64,000 nucleotides of DNA from Mesorhizobium sp. B4-1-4 (GCF_006439395.2 NZ_CP083950.1:3038001-3102000); one strand, 5' to 3'; counted from the stretch's first letter, positions 26,704 to 35,593 are shown. The notes: generated by a model not told the origin, from the letters alone. Program-made: numbers and translations.

Positions 26704-27140
26704 TCAGGGCCGGCCGTCCTTTTGGGCAATCAGTAGTGCGCGAAGCACCTGCGAAGCAGTTGTTACCGCTGTGCCCCAAGAAGCAGCCGACCAATGATCG
26801 GTCACAGCCTCAAGGAGCGGACGCCAGCCCTGACCCGTTCGTGTCATCTGCGATCAGGCAAGTCCGTCCCTATCCGCAGACGCTCCACATAGGCTCGGTA
26901 GGCAAAGCTGCGGTCACGCTTCTTGCCGGTCGTTTCGACGAGATGCCAGCTTCAGCCAGCACTTCGATCGCGCGGGTTGCCGTTGACCTACTTGCATCAA
27001 TCATCTTCGCCGCCCCGCGTCTCTCACAATGCTGCTTTCAGTGCCAGAAATTTCGAACATGAACCTGTTTTCCGTAAAATGTCCGATTTCCGGCTCATTT
27101 CAGATCAAAGCGCATATCTAAACTGAATCCAGTCGCTTTG
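26704..27140. other. Interval holding a Fic relic
   Basis: About 435 bp between the DUF3606-like gene and the RpiR-type gene. The minus-strand Fic relic at 26844-27023 is the only recognisable content. Confidence 0.5.
26844..27023 (-). pseudogene. C-terminal relic of a Fic-family protein
   Basis: The minus strand reads RGAAKMIDASRSTATRAIEV then LAEAGI in one frame. After a one- or two-base shift it continues LVETTGKKRDRSFAYRAYVE and RLRIGTDL to a stop at 26844. Together this matches the winged-helix tail found at the end of many Fic-domain AMPylases (ISxxTAxxAIxxLxxxGIL..TTGKKRDR.FAYRAYV). The catalytic Fic domain is absent. It is a frameshifted fragment. Confidence 0.65.
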
Positions 27141-27473
27141 TTAGCTGGGTTTCCGCTGCGCCTTCCGATCAAGAATATGATTGCGAAAGCAGTTCTGCAT
27201 TTCTTTGAAGGACCTGAAGCCAAGGCGCGGAACGAGGCGAGACAGTGTTGTCGTTGAGACGTTGCACCGGCGTGCGATCGAGGCCGACTTCTCGAAGGCG
27301 ACGTAGTCCGGCTCTGCAAACATCATGCGGGCGACAGTTTCCAATTTCGTCGGAAGGATGAGCTCCCGCTTGGCAATCAGCATTTTGAGTTCATCGAGCG
27401 TTGGCGCCCTGGTGTTGCGAACCACGACTTGTCCGGCATCCGCTCGTGATGAAATGGGTAGCTCCAAAGGCAT
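27141..27473 (-). CDS. RpiR-type DNA-binding domain protein without SIS domain
   Basis: A 110-aa protein consisting of the N-terminal HTH_6 domain of RpiR/MurR regulators (ILPTKLETVARMMFAEPDYV, then FEKSASIARRCNVSTTTLSRLVPRLGFRSFKEMQ), preceded by about 35 residues. Full-length family members have about 280 aa with a sugar-phosphate-binding SIS domain, which is missing. The ATG at 27473 lies 4 bp past the stop of the PanB-like gene, so it is the last gene of the long operon. It may be a truncated regulator, or a ligand-independent DNA-binding protein acting on the operon. Confidence 0.65.
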   Translation of the reverse strand: MPLELPISSRADAGQVVVRNTRAPTLDELKMLIAKRELILPTKLETVARMMFAEPDYVAFEKSASIARRCNVSTTTLSRLVPRLGFRSFKEMQNCFRNHILDRKAQRKPS

Positions 27474-27477
27474 TGTT

Positions 27478-28302
27478 TCACCGTTCTGCTGCTTGCATGA
27501 AGCTGTCGAACTCGGCATCCCCAATCGAAACGGTATGTTCGTAACCGGGGTACCGGCCGGAATCGACGTCGGCCTTGTATTCCCTGAAGGCCGCAACGCG
27601 CTCGTCCTGGATCTTTTGCAGCTCCGGGCTGAGGTTTCGGTATACCTTTCCGTGCCGCGGCTTGTGGTTCTTGCCGTAGCCGCAGACATCTTCGGTGAAC
27701 AGATACTGCGCATCCGCATATCTGCCGGCACCCATACCGAGCATGACCAGAGATGAGTTTTCGGTCAGGAATTTCGCAACGCGGTCGGGCACGACTTCCA
27801 ACTCCGCCCCGAAGACGCCGATCTCCTCCAGTCTCTTCGTATGTCGCCAGAGGCGGAGCGCTTCGTCCGCCGTCTTGCCGACCGCTCGCCAACCCGTCCA
27901 GGTGATATAGGAAGGAATCAGGCCGATATGGCCGACGACAGGGAGGTGGTTGTCGCAAAGCGCCTTCTGGATATCGTAGGACGCGGCACAGTAGAAGGCG
28001 TCGCCTCCGATGCCGGCAAAGTGGAAGGCCGCACGCAGATAGTCCTCCGCCGTCGCGAGCGGACGGCCGGCAAAACTGCCCCAGCCGCCATAAGGCAGAC
28101 CGACCTGCACGAAACAGTTGCCGGCTGCATCCCGCATTTCCTGATCGAAATACCGGCCTTCGATCGAAAGCATGTGAATGCCCGCTGCCGCTGCTGCCGC
28201 GGCTTCGTCGGGCGTGCTGACGAAGAGCATGGAGATCTTCTTTCCATTCCGCTTCATCTTTCGGATGTCCTCGGCATGAGGACGGTTGTGATACATGCCC
28301 AT
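27478..28302 (-). CDS. PanB-like (ketopantoate hydroxymethyltransferase family) enzyme
   Basis: A 274-aa TIM-barrel enzyme of the PanB/PEP-mutase superfamily. The C-terminal half fits PanB well: VVGHIGLIPSYI, EEIGVFGAELEVVP with the catalytic-type Glu, and MLGMGAGRYADAQYLF. The N-terminal metal-binding segment, VGDSLGM in PanB, is replaced by a divergent LSIEGRYFDQEMR. This suggests a C-C bond-forming or -cleaving enzyme with a different substrate rather than pantothenate synthesis. The ATG at 28302 is preceded by GGGGAGG. It is within the long operon, 12 bp after the Hyi-like gene. Confidence 0.75.
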   Translation of the reverse strand: MGMYHNRPHAEDIRKMKRNGKKISMLFVSTPDEAAAAAAAGIHMLSIEGRYFDQEMRDAAGNCFVQVGLPYGGWGSFAGRPLATAEDYLRAAFHFAGIGGDAFYCAASYDIQKALCDNHLPVVGHIGLIPSYITWTGWRAVGKTADEALRLWRHTKRLEEIGVFGAELEVVPDRVAKFLTENSSLVMLGMGAGRYADAQYLFTEDVCGYGKNHKPRHGKVYRNLSPELQKIQDERVAAFREYKADVDSGRYPGYEHTVSIGDAEFDSFMQAAER

Positions 28303-28314
28303 GGTCAGCCTCCC

Positions 28315-29106
28315 CTATAGTTCATCGCTCACCGTGAACGCCCGCCGGAAAGCGTCCAGCGCCGCCTCGGGATCGTGTTGGGCAAACGCTTCCAGACCCA
28401 CTGGCCCGCGGTACCCCATGTCGAACAGGGCTCTTGCGATGTAGGGCCAGTTCATCTCGCCCGTTCCCGGCTCGCAACGACCCGGGTTGTCGGCCACCTG
28501 CACCTCGCCGATGAACGGCAGGCACTTCTCGCACCAGCGCACGACATCGCCTTCGCCGATCTGCGTGTGATAGAGGTCGAGATTGATCCCCAGTTGGGGT
28601 CTGTTGATCGACGACACCAATGCCAGCACCGATGCCGTCGAGCCAAACGGGCAGCCAGGGTGGTCGAGCAGGTTCAGATTTTCGAGCGTGAAGACGACAC
28701 CTTCGGCCTCCGCCATGTCGCAGATGCGGTTCAACGTGTCCCGCGCCTTCAGCCACATCGGACCGGTCTCGACGTCGGTCTTGACGATGGGAATGCCACC
28801 CTCGCCGAGCCCGGTGCCGTGCAGGTTCAACCGGGCAATGCCGAGGCGCTTTCCAACCCTTGCGGTCTCGAGCGCCGATTTCAGGAGAATGTCGGCGCCC
28901 TCTTCGTCGGCGAGCCGTCCTTCGAGATAGCCGTTCATGATCGTGAAGGTTGCGCCTGTCTTCTCGAGCGCCGCGAGGTCATGGTCCGGCCAATTCCACA
29001 ATCCGACGCCGAAACCCATTTCATGCAGCCGCGCGACGCGCCAAGCCATCGGACGATCGCGCCAAAGCATTTCGGCGCAGGCTGCCAGTTGGAACGGTTG
29101 GCTCAT
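28315..29106 (-). CDS. Hydroxypyruvate isomerase-like TIM barrel protein
   Basis: A 263-aa AP-endonuclease-2-type TIM barrel. Features of hydroxypyruvate isomerases are present: FTLENLNLLDHPG with the metal Glu, LGINLDLYHTQIGEG, the QVADNPGRCEPGTGEMNW loop and the final GLEAF Glu. Known members interconvert hydroxypyruvate and tartronate semialdehyde or related 2-oxo sugars. The gene starts 6 bp after the Rieske gene and is followed by the PanB-like gene. Confidence 0.8.
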   Translation of the reverse strand: MSQPFQLAACAEMLWRDRPMAWRVARLHEMGFGVGLWNWPDHDLAALEKTGATFTIMNGYLEGRLADEEGADILLKSALETARVGKRLGIARLNLHGTGLGEGGIPIVKTDVETGPMWLKARDTLNRICDMAEAEGVVFTLENLNLLDHPGCPFGSTASVLALVSSINRPQLGINLDLYHTQIGEGDVVRWCEKCLPFIGEVQVADNPGRCEPGTGEMNWPYIARALFDMGYRGPVGLEAFAQHDPEAALDAFRRAFTVSDEL

Positions 29107-29112
29107 GACGGC

Positions 29113-29421
29113 TCAAACCTCGACCATGACGCGGCCGTTCTCGACCTTCGTCTTGTAAATCCTGAGGTTCTCGCAGGCCGGTGGCGTCTCTACCTCGCCG
29201 GTCGTGAAATCGAAAACGGAAGCGTGCTTGGGGCACTCCACCGTGTTGCCCATGACCAGGCCGTCGGCAAGGTGGATCGCCTCGTGCGTGCACAGTCCGT
29301 CAGTGCAGTAATATTCATCGGCGTCGTTGCGGAAGATTGCGAAGGCCCGGCCGCCATTGTCGAACCGCCTGGCTTCCTCGGCTTCGATGTCATCGGCGGC
29401 GCATGCGTCGACCCAGGGCAT
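29113..29421 (-). CDS. Rieske-type [2Fe-2S] ferredoxin
   Basis: A 102-aa single-domain Rieske protein of the NdoA/BphF kind. The cluster ligands are in CTHEAIHL (about residues 44-51) and CPKHASVFDF (about 63-72), the C-x-H and C-x2-H pattern. It has no membrane anchor. Such ferredoxins deliver electrons to oxygenases. In this operon the only oxygenase is the sterol-desaturase-type hydroxylase, which is therefore the likely partner by inference. The start ATG at 29421 has GAGGAG upstream. Confidence 0.9.
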   Translation of the reverse strand: MPWVDACAADDIEAEEARRFDNGGRAFAIFRNDADEYYCTDGLCTHEAIHLADGLVMGNTVECPKHASVFDFTTGEVETPPACENLRIYKTKVENGRVMVEV

Positions 29422-29432
29422 TGAGTGTCTCC

Positions 29433-30392
29433 TCAGATATCTTGTGGTTTGAAGTCCGCGGGGGCTGATGGCATCACGCCCTGGAGCAGCGCGACGGACT
29501 TCTCCAGCCCCTCGAGCGAATTGAGAAGTACGTCCTCGTGCTCGATGGAAAGCCAGCCGTCATAGCCAGCCATCTTGAGCCGATAGCAGAACTGCCGCCA
29601 CCACTCCTGGCCATGGCCGAACCCAAGCGTGATGTAGCTCCAGGAGCGGGCCGGAATGTCCATGAGGCTGCCATTCTCAAGCAGCGAGGTCGTGGCCTGA
29701 ACGGGCCGGTTGAGCATCGTATCCTTGGCGTGAACATGGTACACGGCCTCGCCCAGCGCCTCGGCGGCGGCGAGTGGGTCGGCGCCCATCCAGAACAGGT
29801 GCGAGGGGTCGAGATTGGCGCCCACGACAGGCCCGACCGCTTCTCGCAATTTCAGAAGCGAAGGCACGTTGTATACGCACTGATTGCCGTGCAGTTCGAG
29901 TGCGATGCGCTCGACACCGTTTTCCTTCGCCAGCGCCACGATCTCGGACCAGAACGGGATTAGCCTGTCTTCCCATTGATATTTGAGAATGGTCTGCGTT
30001 TCCGGCGGCCAGGAGGAGACGACCCAGTTTGGCAGGCTGTCGCTGGCGCTGCCGGCCGGCAGACCGCTCATCGTGCAGACGGTGCGGATGCCCATTTCGC
30101 CGGCGACGCGGATCGTGTCTTTCAATCCCTCGCCCTGGGACGGATCGGTCGGATGCAGCGGATTGCCGTTCGCGTTCAGGCTGATGATCTCCAGCCCGCG
30201 TTCCTCGAACGCGCCGGCGAACCGCTTCTGGGCTTCCCTGTCGCCCAGCATGGACGACAGCCGGAAATGCGGGGCGGTCGACCAGCCACAGGTGTTCACC
30301 TCGATGCCGGATACCCCCATGCGCCGGGCATGATCGAGCACGGCGTCGAACGGCAGGTTGCCGAGACTGTCTGAAACGAAACCCAGCTTCAC
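29433..30392 (-). CDS. Sugar phosphate isomerase/epimerase family protein
   Basis: A 319-aa xylose-isomerase-like TIM barrel (AP_endonuc_2). Metal-binding-type patterns are GIEVNTCGW near residue 30, IALELHGNQCVYN, GANLDPSHLFWMG, YHVHAKDTML and WLSIEHED. Related enzymes in inositol or sugar catabolism isomerise or dehydrate keto-sugars (IolE/IolH-like). The start is GTG at 30392, overlapping the stop of the upstream dehydrogenase gene by 4 bp (GTGA). Confidence 0.85.
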   Translation of the reverse strand: MKLGFVSDSLGNLPFDAVLDHARRMGVSGIEVNTCGWSTAPHFRLSSMLGDREAQKRFAGAFEERGLEIISLNANGNPLHPTDPSQGEGLKDTIRVAGEMGIRTVCTMSGLPAGSASDSLPNWVVSSWPPETQTILKYQWEDRLIPFWSEIVALAKENGVERIALELHGNQCVYNVPSLLKLREAVGPVVGANLDPSHLFWMGADPLAAAEALGEAVYHVHAKDTMLNRPVQATTSLLENGSLMDIPARSWSYITLGFGHGQEWWRQFCYRLKMAGYDGWLSIEHEDVLLNSLEGLEKSVALLQGVMPSAPADFKPQDI

Positions 30393-31393
30393 GCGTAGAA
30401 CTCCGGCTTTGCAATCATCTGGATGGGTGTGTGACGGGCCTCCTTCAGCGCCACCACGCCAGCCTCGGCAACGACGGCGGCGCAATAGCCGTCCCAGCAA
30501 TCCGAGGCGATCGCGGGGAACTCGCCAGTCATCACGAAGCGAAGGAAGTCGCGGTTCTGGCGGCGATAGGCGTCGTAATAGCGGGTCCGCCAGTCTGCGT
30601 CGTAGCTTGTGCTTTGGGTGAGCGCGGACTCGGTGCGGGTGTACGCAACATTATTCGTCGCAACGGCTCCCCGCTCGCCGATCAGCTCGGCACGGACGTC
30701 ATAGCCATAGGCTGCGTTGTTGTTGATCTCGATGTTGACGAGCTGGCCGTCCACCGTTTCCAGCACCATCACGACGGGCGCGACCCGCGCGTCCGAGCGT
30801 CTCGGCTGGAATGCGGAAATAGAGGCATATTCCGTCCCCAGCACGTAACGCACGACGTCGAATTCATGCGGGGCGGAATTGGTAATAGCCATCGCACCGG
30901 TGAAATCGGCTGCAGGCGTTTCAACATTGCGGTGGAAATTATGCATCATCAGCGCCCGGCCGAGGTGGCCATCATCCAGAGCCCGCTTCATCTCCTGGTA
31001 GGAACGATCGTAACGCCGCATGAAGCCGAGCTGGACGAACTTCGCCCCCGCCTTCTGTTCGGCTTCCATCACCGCGACGCAGTCAGCCGAGGCTTGTGAC
31101 AGGGGCTTTTCGCACAGCACCCGCTTGCCGGCGGCGATGCAGGCCATCGCAAGCGGCGCATGCGTGAAATCGGGACTCGCAATGATGACGGCGTCGACGT
31201 CTTGCCGCGCGATGGCGTCCTTGGGGTCGGTCGCAATGTCGAAGGCCCCGCACGCATCGGCGACGCGGCGAGCGCGCTGCTCATCCATGTCGCAAACCAA
31301 TTGGAGGGTTGCGCCGGGCAGTTCCTCCGCGACTATCTTGGCATGATCCGCGCCCATCAAGCCGGCGCCGATCACTGCAATACGAACTGTCAT
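30389..31393 (-). CDS. Gfo/Idh/MocA family dehydrogenase, inositol dehydrogenase-like
   Basis: A 334-aa NAD(P)-dependent oxidoreductase. The nucleotide motif VIGAGLMGADHA is at residues 7-18. The conserved CEKPLS lies near 95, with the catalytic Lys, and the dihydrodipicolinate-like active site reads NSAPHEFDVVRYVLG near 175, with the His. It is close to IolG-type myo-inositol 2-dehydrogenases in length and motifs. The operon has only part of an inositol pathway, so the substrate is probably another polyol or sugar. The ATG at 31393 is the first with a suitable N-terminus. Confidence 0.85.
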   Translation of the reverse strand: MTVRIAVIGAGLMGADHAKIVAEELPGATLQLVCDMDEQRARRVADACGAFDIATDPKDAIARQDVDAVIIASPDFTHAPLAMACIAAGKRVLCEKPLSQASADCVAVMEAEQKAGAKFVQLGFMRRYDRSYQEMKRALDDGHLGRALMMHNFHRNVETPAADFTGAMAITNSAPHEFDVVRYVLGTEYASISAFQPRRSDARVAPVVMVLETVDGQLVNIEINNNAAYGYDVRAELIGERGAVATNNVAYTRTESALTQSTSYDADWRTRYYDAYRRQNRDFLRFVMTGEFPAIASDCWDGYCAAVVAEAGVVALKEARHTPIQMIAKPEFYA

Positions 31394-31482
31394 TTCTGTC
31401 CTGTTTTTTGCTTTCGAGTTTACGGGGCCGCGACAAGCGACGAGATGAAGCCGAGCCGGACTGGATAGCCTCCCGAGCAAGT

Positions 31483-32328
31483 CTAGTAAGCGGCTGGGAC
31501 CTCCAGCACCTGCGGGGACGGCGGATGCCCCTCATGGGTCTCCATGTAACCCTCAACCTGCGCTTCGAGGTCAGCCATGGTCTCGCCGCCAGCCATCAGA
31601 TCTGTGATGTCCTCGCGGGACTTTTCGCCCTTGCGGAAATCGGCGGCGATGGCGCCACGGATCAGCACTGCGAAATGATCGCCGACGGCCATGGCGTGCA
31701 TGACCTGGTGAGTAATGAAGACCACCGCCAGGCCGCGCCTCTTGGCCTCGTTGACGATACGCAGCACGTGCGAGGCCTGCTTGACGCCGAGCGCAGCGGT
31801 CGGCTCGTCCAGGATCAGCACACGGGCTCCAAAATACACGGCGCGGGCAATGGCGAGCGACTGGCGCTCGCCGCCCGACAGGCCCCCAACCAAGCGGTCA
31901 CCGTCATCAATGCGGGTGATGCCGAAATCCCGCACCGCTTTCACCGCGATTTCGTTGGCGCGCTTGCGGTCGTAGATCCTGAACGGTCCCCAACCTTTGG
32001 TCGGCTCGACCCCAACAAAGAAAGACCGCCCTATGCTCATCAGCGGGAACGTGCCGCCGAACTGGTGCACCGTGGCAATACCCCGCCCCTGCGCGTCACT
32101 CGGTCCGACGAAAGTTACTGGCTGACGGTCCATCAGTATCTGCCCGCTGGTGGGCTTATGGACACCAGCCAAGGTCTTGATGAGGGTCGACTTGCCGGCT
32201 CCGTTATCGCCGAGCAGACAAAGCACCTCGCCCGCACGCACCTTGAGCGAAATATCGTGCAGGACGTCGATTGGGCCGAAGGATTTGTTGACGTTCTTCA
32301 GTTCGAGAATGGCAGGTTTGTCGTTCAT
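31483..32328 (-). CDS. Sugar ABC transporter ATP-binding protein, single domain
   Basis: A 281-aa ATPase of the ribose/fructose-type (FrcA) group. Walker A is GDNGAGKST (about residues 40-48), the signature LSGGERQSLAIARA near 150, Walker B VLILDEPTAAL near 170, and the switch His in FITHQ. RbsA/XylG proteins are usually double-domain at about 500 aa; single-domain forms are known in alphaproteobacteria. It follows two permease genes and a binding-protein gene on the same strand. Confidence 0.9.
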   Translation of the reverse strand: MNDKPAILELKNVNKSFGPIDVLHDISLKVRAGEVLCLLGDNGAGKSTLIKTLAGVHKPTSGQILMDRQPVTFVGPSDAQGRGIATVHQFGGTFPLMSIGRSFFVGVEPTKGWGPFRIYDRKRANEIAVKAVRDFGITRIDDGDRLVGGLSGGERQSLAIARAVYFGARVLILDEPTAALGVKQASHVLRIVNEAKRRGLAVVFITHQVMHAMAVGDHFAVLIRGAIAADFRKGEKSREDITDLMAGGETMADLEAQVEGYMETHEGHPPSPQVLEVPAAY

Positions 32329-32455
32329 GGCGTGCTCAGCCCTTCATATCGCGCCCGGTGGGATTGATGCTGCCGACTAGCCAGGCTGTTCATCGAAGCC
32401 CTATCCTTGGCCAACCATGTGACCGCGGGCTTGGACTGCTCTAACAACTCATTTC

Positions 32456-33478
32456 TCATGGGTTTGCTGGCTCCCGCGGCAGGCTTCGCTTGCTCCGCGG
32501 CCTGAAGTACAGAGCCAGGTCACGGAACGACTGGTTCATCAGCACGGCTATCAGGAGCATCACGCCGATGATCAGGTTCGACCAGTTTCGGTCGATCTGC
32601 GTAAAGTAGATGCCCTGGCTGACAATGGCGAAGGTGATGGTGCCAACGAAAATGCCGAGGACGGACCCGAAGCCGCCGGTCAGCAGGACGCCGCCCACCA
32701 CCACGGAGACAATGGCGTTGAAGATGAAGTTCATGCCGCCGGAGACTTGGGCGGAATTGAACAGGATCGCCTGGCAAATGCCAACGAACGTTGCACTGAC
32801 GGCGGACAACACAAAAAGCGCAATGGTCAAGCGATCAGTCGGAATGCCAGCATTACGGGCGCTGACGCGGTCGCCGCCCATTGCAAAGAGCCAGTTGCCG
32901 TAGCGGGTTTTGTGCAGAACGAAGCCTATGATAGCGGCGAATGCTAGCCACCAGACGATGATGACTTGGTGACTGCCGCCGATCAGCTGGCCGAACAGGA
33001 ATTTGGCCCAGTCCGGCGCGGTTACCGCAACGCTGGCATTGCCGGTCAGAAGTACCGACCCGCTGAGCACCACCCCTTGCATGGCGACCAGCGTGGCCAG
33101 GGTAATGATAAGCGAGGGCACGGAGGTACGTATCGTCAGCAGGCCGTTGACCAGGCCGACCGCCACGCCTATCGCCAGCGCTCCTGCTATTCCGACCGAT
33201 ATTGGCAGCCCGTAGTAGCCAGTGAGGATGGCAGTGGTCATCGAACCCGCCGGGATCAGTGCGCCGATGGAGATGTCGAGCTCGCCTGAGATCATCAACA
33301 GGCCGACGGGAATGGCGACAATGCCGAGATTGGCCGCGAAATTGACCCAACTCGCCGCGCCAACGAGTGTGCCCAGATTGGCGCCGCCGAACAAAACGAA
33401 GAACAGCACCACGCCGATGAGACTGAGGATCGACCCGGCTTCCGGACGCCGCAACAAGGATCTGATTGCGTCCATCAT
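32456..33478 (-). CDS. Sugar ABC transporter permease (second)
   Basis: A 340-aa RbsC-type permease with eight or more hydrophobic segments. Conserved family patterns are LMISGELDISIGALIP near residue 65 and GVLLTGGFGSVLGIFVGT near 275. It starts at ATG 33478, overlapping the stop of the first permease (ATGA), so the two are coupled and probably form a heterodimeric channel. It is about 45-50% similar in pattern to its neighbour, evidence of an old tandem duplication. Confidence 0.92.
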   Translation of the reverse strand: MMDAIRSLLRRPEAGSILSLIGVVLFFVLFGGANLGTLVGAASWVNFAANLGIVAIPVGLLMISGELDISIGALIPAGSMTTAILTGYYGLPISVGIAGALAIGVAVGLVNGLLTIRTSVPSLIITLATLVAMQGVVLSGSVLLTGNASVAVTAPDWAKFLFGQLIGGSHQVIIVWWLAFAAIIGFVLHKTRYGNWLFAMGGDRVSARNAGIPTDRLTIALFVLSAVSATFVGICQAILFNSAQVSGGMNFIFNAIVSVVVGGVLLTGGFGSVLGIFVGTITFAIVSQGIYFTQIDRNWSNLIIGVMLLIAVLMNQSFRDLALYFRPRSKRSLPREPANP

Positions 33479-34527
33479 GACCGCCCTCCCTTCTTCGACG
33501 AATAGCTGAGCGCGAGTTGCCGGAAGGTGTCGTTGGTCAGCACCGCAATCAGGAGGAGCACGCCGATGATGACGCTTCCAACATTGGAGTCCAAACTCGT
33601 GAAGTAGATGCCCTGGTTCACGATCGAGAAGGTGAGAGTGCCGAACACGATGCCAACGACCGAGCCGAAGCCACCGGTGAGCAAAACGCCGCCGATGACC
33701 ACGCACATGATGGAATTGAAGATGAAGGACTGGCCCGCCAGAACCTGCGCACTCTGATAGACCATCACCTCGCTGACGCCGACGAAAGCGGCGCTGAAGC
33801 CGGAGAGCATGAAAAGGCCGATGCTCAGGCGCTTGGTTGGGACGCCGACATTGCGCGCGCTCTCCTTGTCGCCGCCGAGCGCATAGATCCAGTTGCCTAT
33901 CGGCGAGATGTGCAACAGCCAGAACAGGCCAACCACGAACACCACCCACCACAGGATCGTGACCTGGAACATGCCACCGAGATAATCACCGAGGATTTCC
34001 TTGGTGAACGGATCCGGCACAAGCGAGACCCCGGTGCTGCCGGCGATCTTGACGGTGAGACCCAGCGTCAGACCCATCGTGCCGAACATGGTGCCGATGG
34101 TGATTATCAGGGATGGGATGGACGTTCTCGTGACGAGCAGGCCGTTGAGGAGGCCGACGGCGAGACCGAGTCCGAGCGCGGCCGATATTCCAAGCCAGTC
34201 GGGGAGCCCATAGTGACCGGAGATGATGGCAGCGGTCAGCGATGCCGCCGGGATCACGGCGCCGACCGAGATATCTAATTCGCCAGCGATCATCAGCAAC
34301 CCTATCGGCAGCGCGATGATGCCGATCTCGGAAGCGATGTTCAACCAACTCGCCGCGCCGGCTGCTGACATAAAGCCGCTTCCGCCGAACACGCCAAAGA
34401 AAAGAAGAACAGCGATCATGCCGAGAAACGAGCCCGACTCTGGTCGTCGCGCCAGGCGGCCGAGTGCCAGTCCGGACTGCGGGCGGTCAATCGCCGGCGT
34501 TGATGTGGACGTCACGGGATGTGCCAT
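33475..34527 (-). CDS. Sugar ABC transporter permease (first)
   Basis: A 350-aa RbsC-type permease. It has LLMIAGELDISVGAVIPAA and GGVLLTGGFGSVVGIVFGTL at the same relative positions as the next gene and a longer polar N-terminus of about 30 residues. It lies 100 bp downstream of the binding-protein gene, with a terminator-like hairpin between them. Confidence 0.92.
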   Translation of the reverse strand: MAHPVTSTSTPAIDRPQSGLALGRLARRPESGSFLGMIAVLLFFGVFGGSGFMSAAGAASWLNIASEIGIIALPIGLLMIAGELDISVGAVIPAASLTAAIISGHYGLPDWLGISAALGLGLAVGLLNGLLVTRTSIPSLIITIGTMFGTMGLTLGLTVKIAGSTGVSLVPDPFTKEILGDYLGGMFQVTILWWVVFVVGLFWLLHISPIGNWIYALGGDKESARNVGVPTKRLSIGLFMLSGFSAAFVGVSEVMVYQSAQVLAGQSFIFNSIMCVVIGGVLLTGGFGSVVGIVFGTLTFSIVNQGIYFTSLDSNVGSVIIGVLLLIAVLTNDTFRQLALSYSSKKGGRS

Positions 34528-34581
34528 TAGGGTAATCCGCGAGCTTACGGCCAGCCTTGATGTCGCCGCCGCAGAGAGAGG

Positions 34582-34616
34582 AAAAAGGGCCGCCGCCGCA
34601 AACGCGAAAGCGGCCC
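34582..34616 (-). terminator. Terminator-like attenuator after the sugar-binding-protein gene
   Basis: On the minus strand a stem of GGGCCGC (complement of 34610-34616) and GCGGCCC (complement of 34587-34593) encloses an 16-nt loop and is followed at once by TTTTTCC, the form of a rho-independent terminator. It sits between the binding protein and the permeases. It probably stops part of the transcripts so that the binding protein is made in excess, as in many ABC operons. Confidence 0.65.
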
Positions 34617-34627
34617 AGGCGGGAGGA

Positions 34628-35593
34628 TTATCGCGTCCCGGCCTTCACGCCAGCGATGGTGGCGTCGACATTTGCCTTGTCGATGATGCCTGGTCCCGTA
34701 AGGATCTCGCGGGTGGGCACCGACAAACCATAGTTGACGTGGCCATTCAGGATCGCAACGGCCAGGTATCCCTGCAGGTAGCCTTGCTGATCGATCGCGC
34801 AGGCCTGCTTGCCATCCTTGATGTTGTTCAGGATGGTTTCGTCAAAGTTCATGCCGCAGAGTTGCACTTTCCCGACCTTGCCGGCCTGCGTAAGACCGTT
34901 CATGGCGGAGTTGGCGTCGACGTTACCGATCGTAAAGACAGCGTTCACATCCTGGTGCTGCAGCAGATAGGCTTTCACCGCCTGCGCGACGGCCGTGGCC
35001 GAGCCGAAGGATGTAGCAGGCAATGGCAGGACGTCGGCTTCGCCGCCGCCGTTCTTCATCCCCTCCTTGAAGCCGCCGCAGAAGGCCTCGATGTTGGCGG
35101 CGCCTGGCAGCGTGTTGATGCAGACGCCCTTCTTGTTGCCGCCCTTGGCAAGGTACTCGCCAGCCGCGACACCGCCCTTGTAATCGTCCGAGCCGACATA
35201 GTTCATGGCGCCAAGACGATCGGCCGCTTTCAGCCCGCCGGCATTGTAGATGAGCAGCGGAATGCCAGCATCCCTGACAGCCTTGAACGCAGGGTCCATC
35301 GCTTCCGGCACCCAGTCCGGGCCGACAATGGCGTCCGCCTTCTGGTCGATGGCTTGGCGGATCAGTTCGGCGGCGTCGACGCCCAGATTGTCGTAGTTCT
35401 GCGGCCCGAGCCAAGTGACCTTGCCACCCTGAGCCTCGACCACCTTGCCGGCGTCTTCGGCGCCGCGCTTGACGATCGACCAGAACGGATCGTCGGGCTT
35501 GCCGCCGACGACGAAGATGTTGGCGGCAAGCGTCGCGCCGGTGCTGAAGCCGACCAGCACCGCTGTCGACACAAGCATCTTGAAAAGCTTCAT
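34628..35593 (-). CDS. Sugar ABC transporter substrate-binding protein
   Basis: A 321-aa periplasmic binding protein of the ribose type (Peripla_BP_4). Residues 1-23 are a signal peptide (hydrophobic core AVLVGFSTGATL, cut after LAA or nearby). The mature protein begins with NIFVVGGKPDDPFWSIVKRGAED and has DAIVGPDWVPEAMDPAFKAV and FTIGNVDANSAMNGL. The ATG at 35593 has GGGAGG upstream. The ligand is unknown; two permeases and a single ATPase follow. Confidence 0.92.
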   Translation of the reverse strand: MKLFKMLVSTAVLVGFSTGATLAANIFVVGGKPDDPFWSIVKRGAEDAGKVVEAQGGKVTWLGPQNYDNLGVDAAELIRQAIDQKADAIVGPDWVPEAMDPAFKAVRDAGIPLLIYNAGGLKAADRLGAMNYVGSDDYKGGVAAGEYLAKGGNKKGVCINTLPGAANIEAFCGGFKEGMKNGGGEADVLPLPATSFGSATAVAQAVKAYLLQHQDVNAVFTIGNVDANSAMNGLTQAGKVGKVQLCGMNFDETILNNIKDGKQACAIDQQGYLQGYLAVAILNGHVNYGLSVPTREILTGPGIIDKANVDATIAGVKAGTR

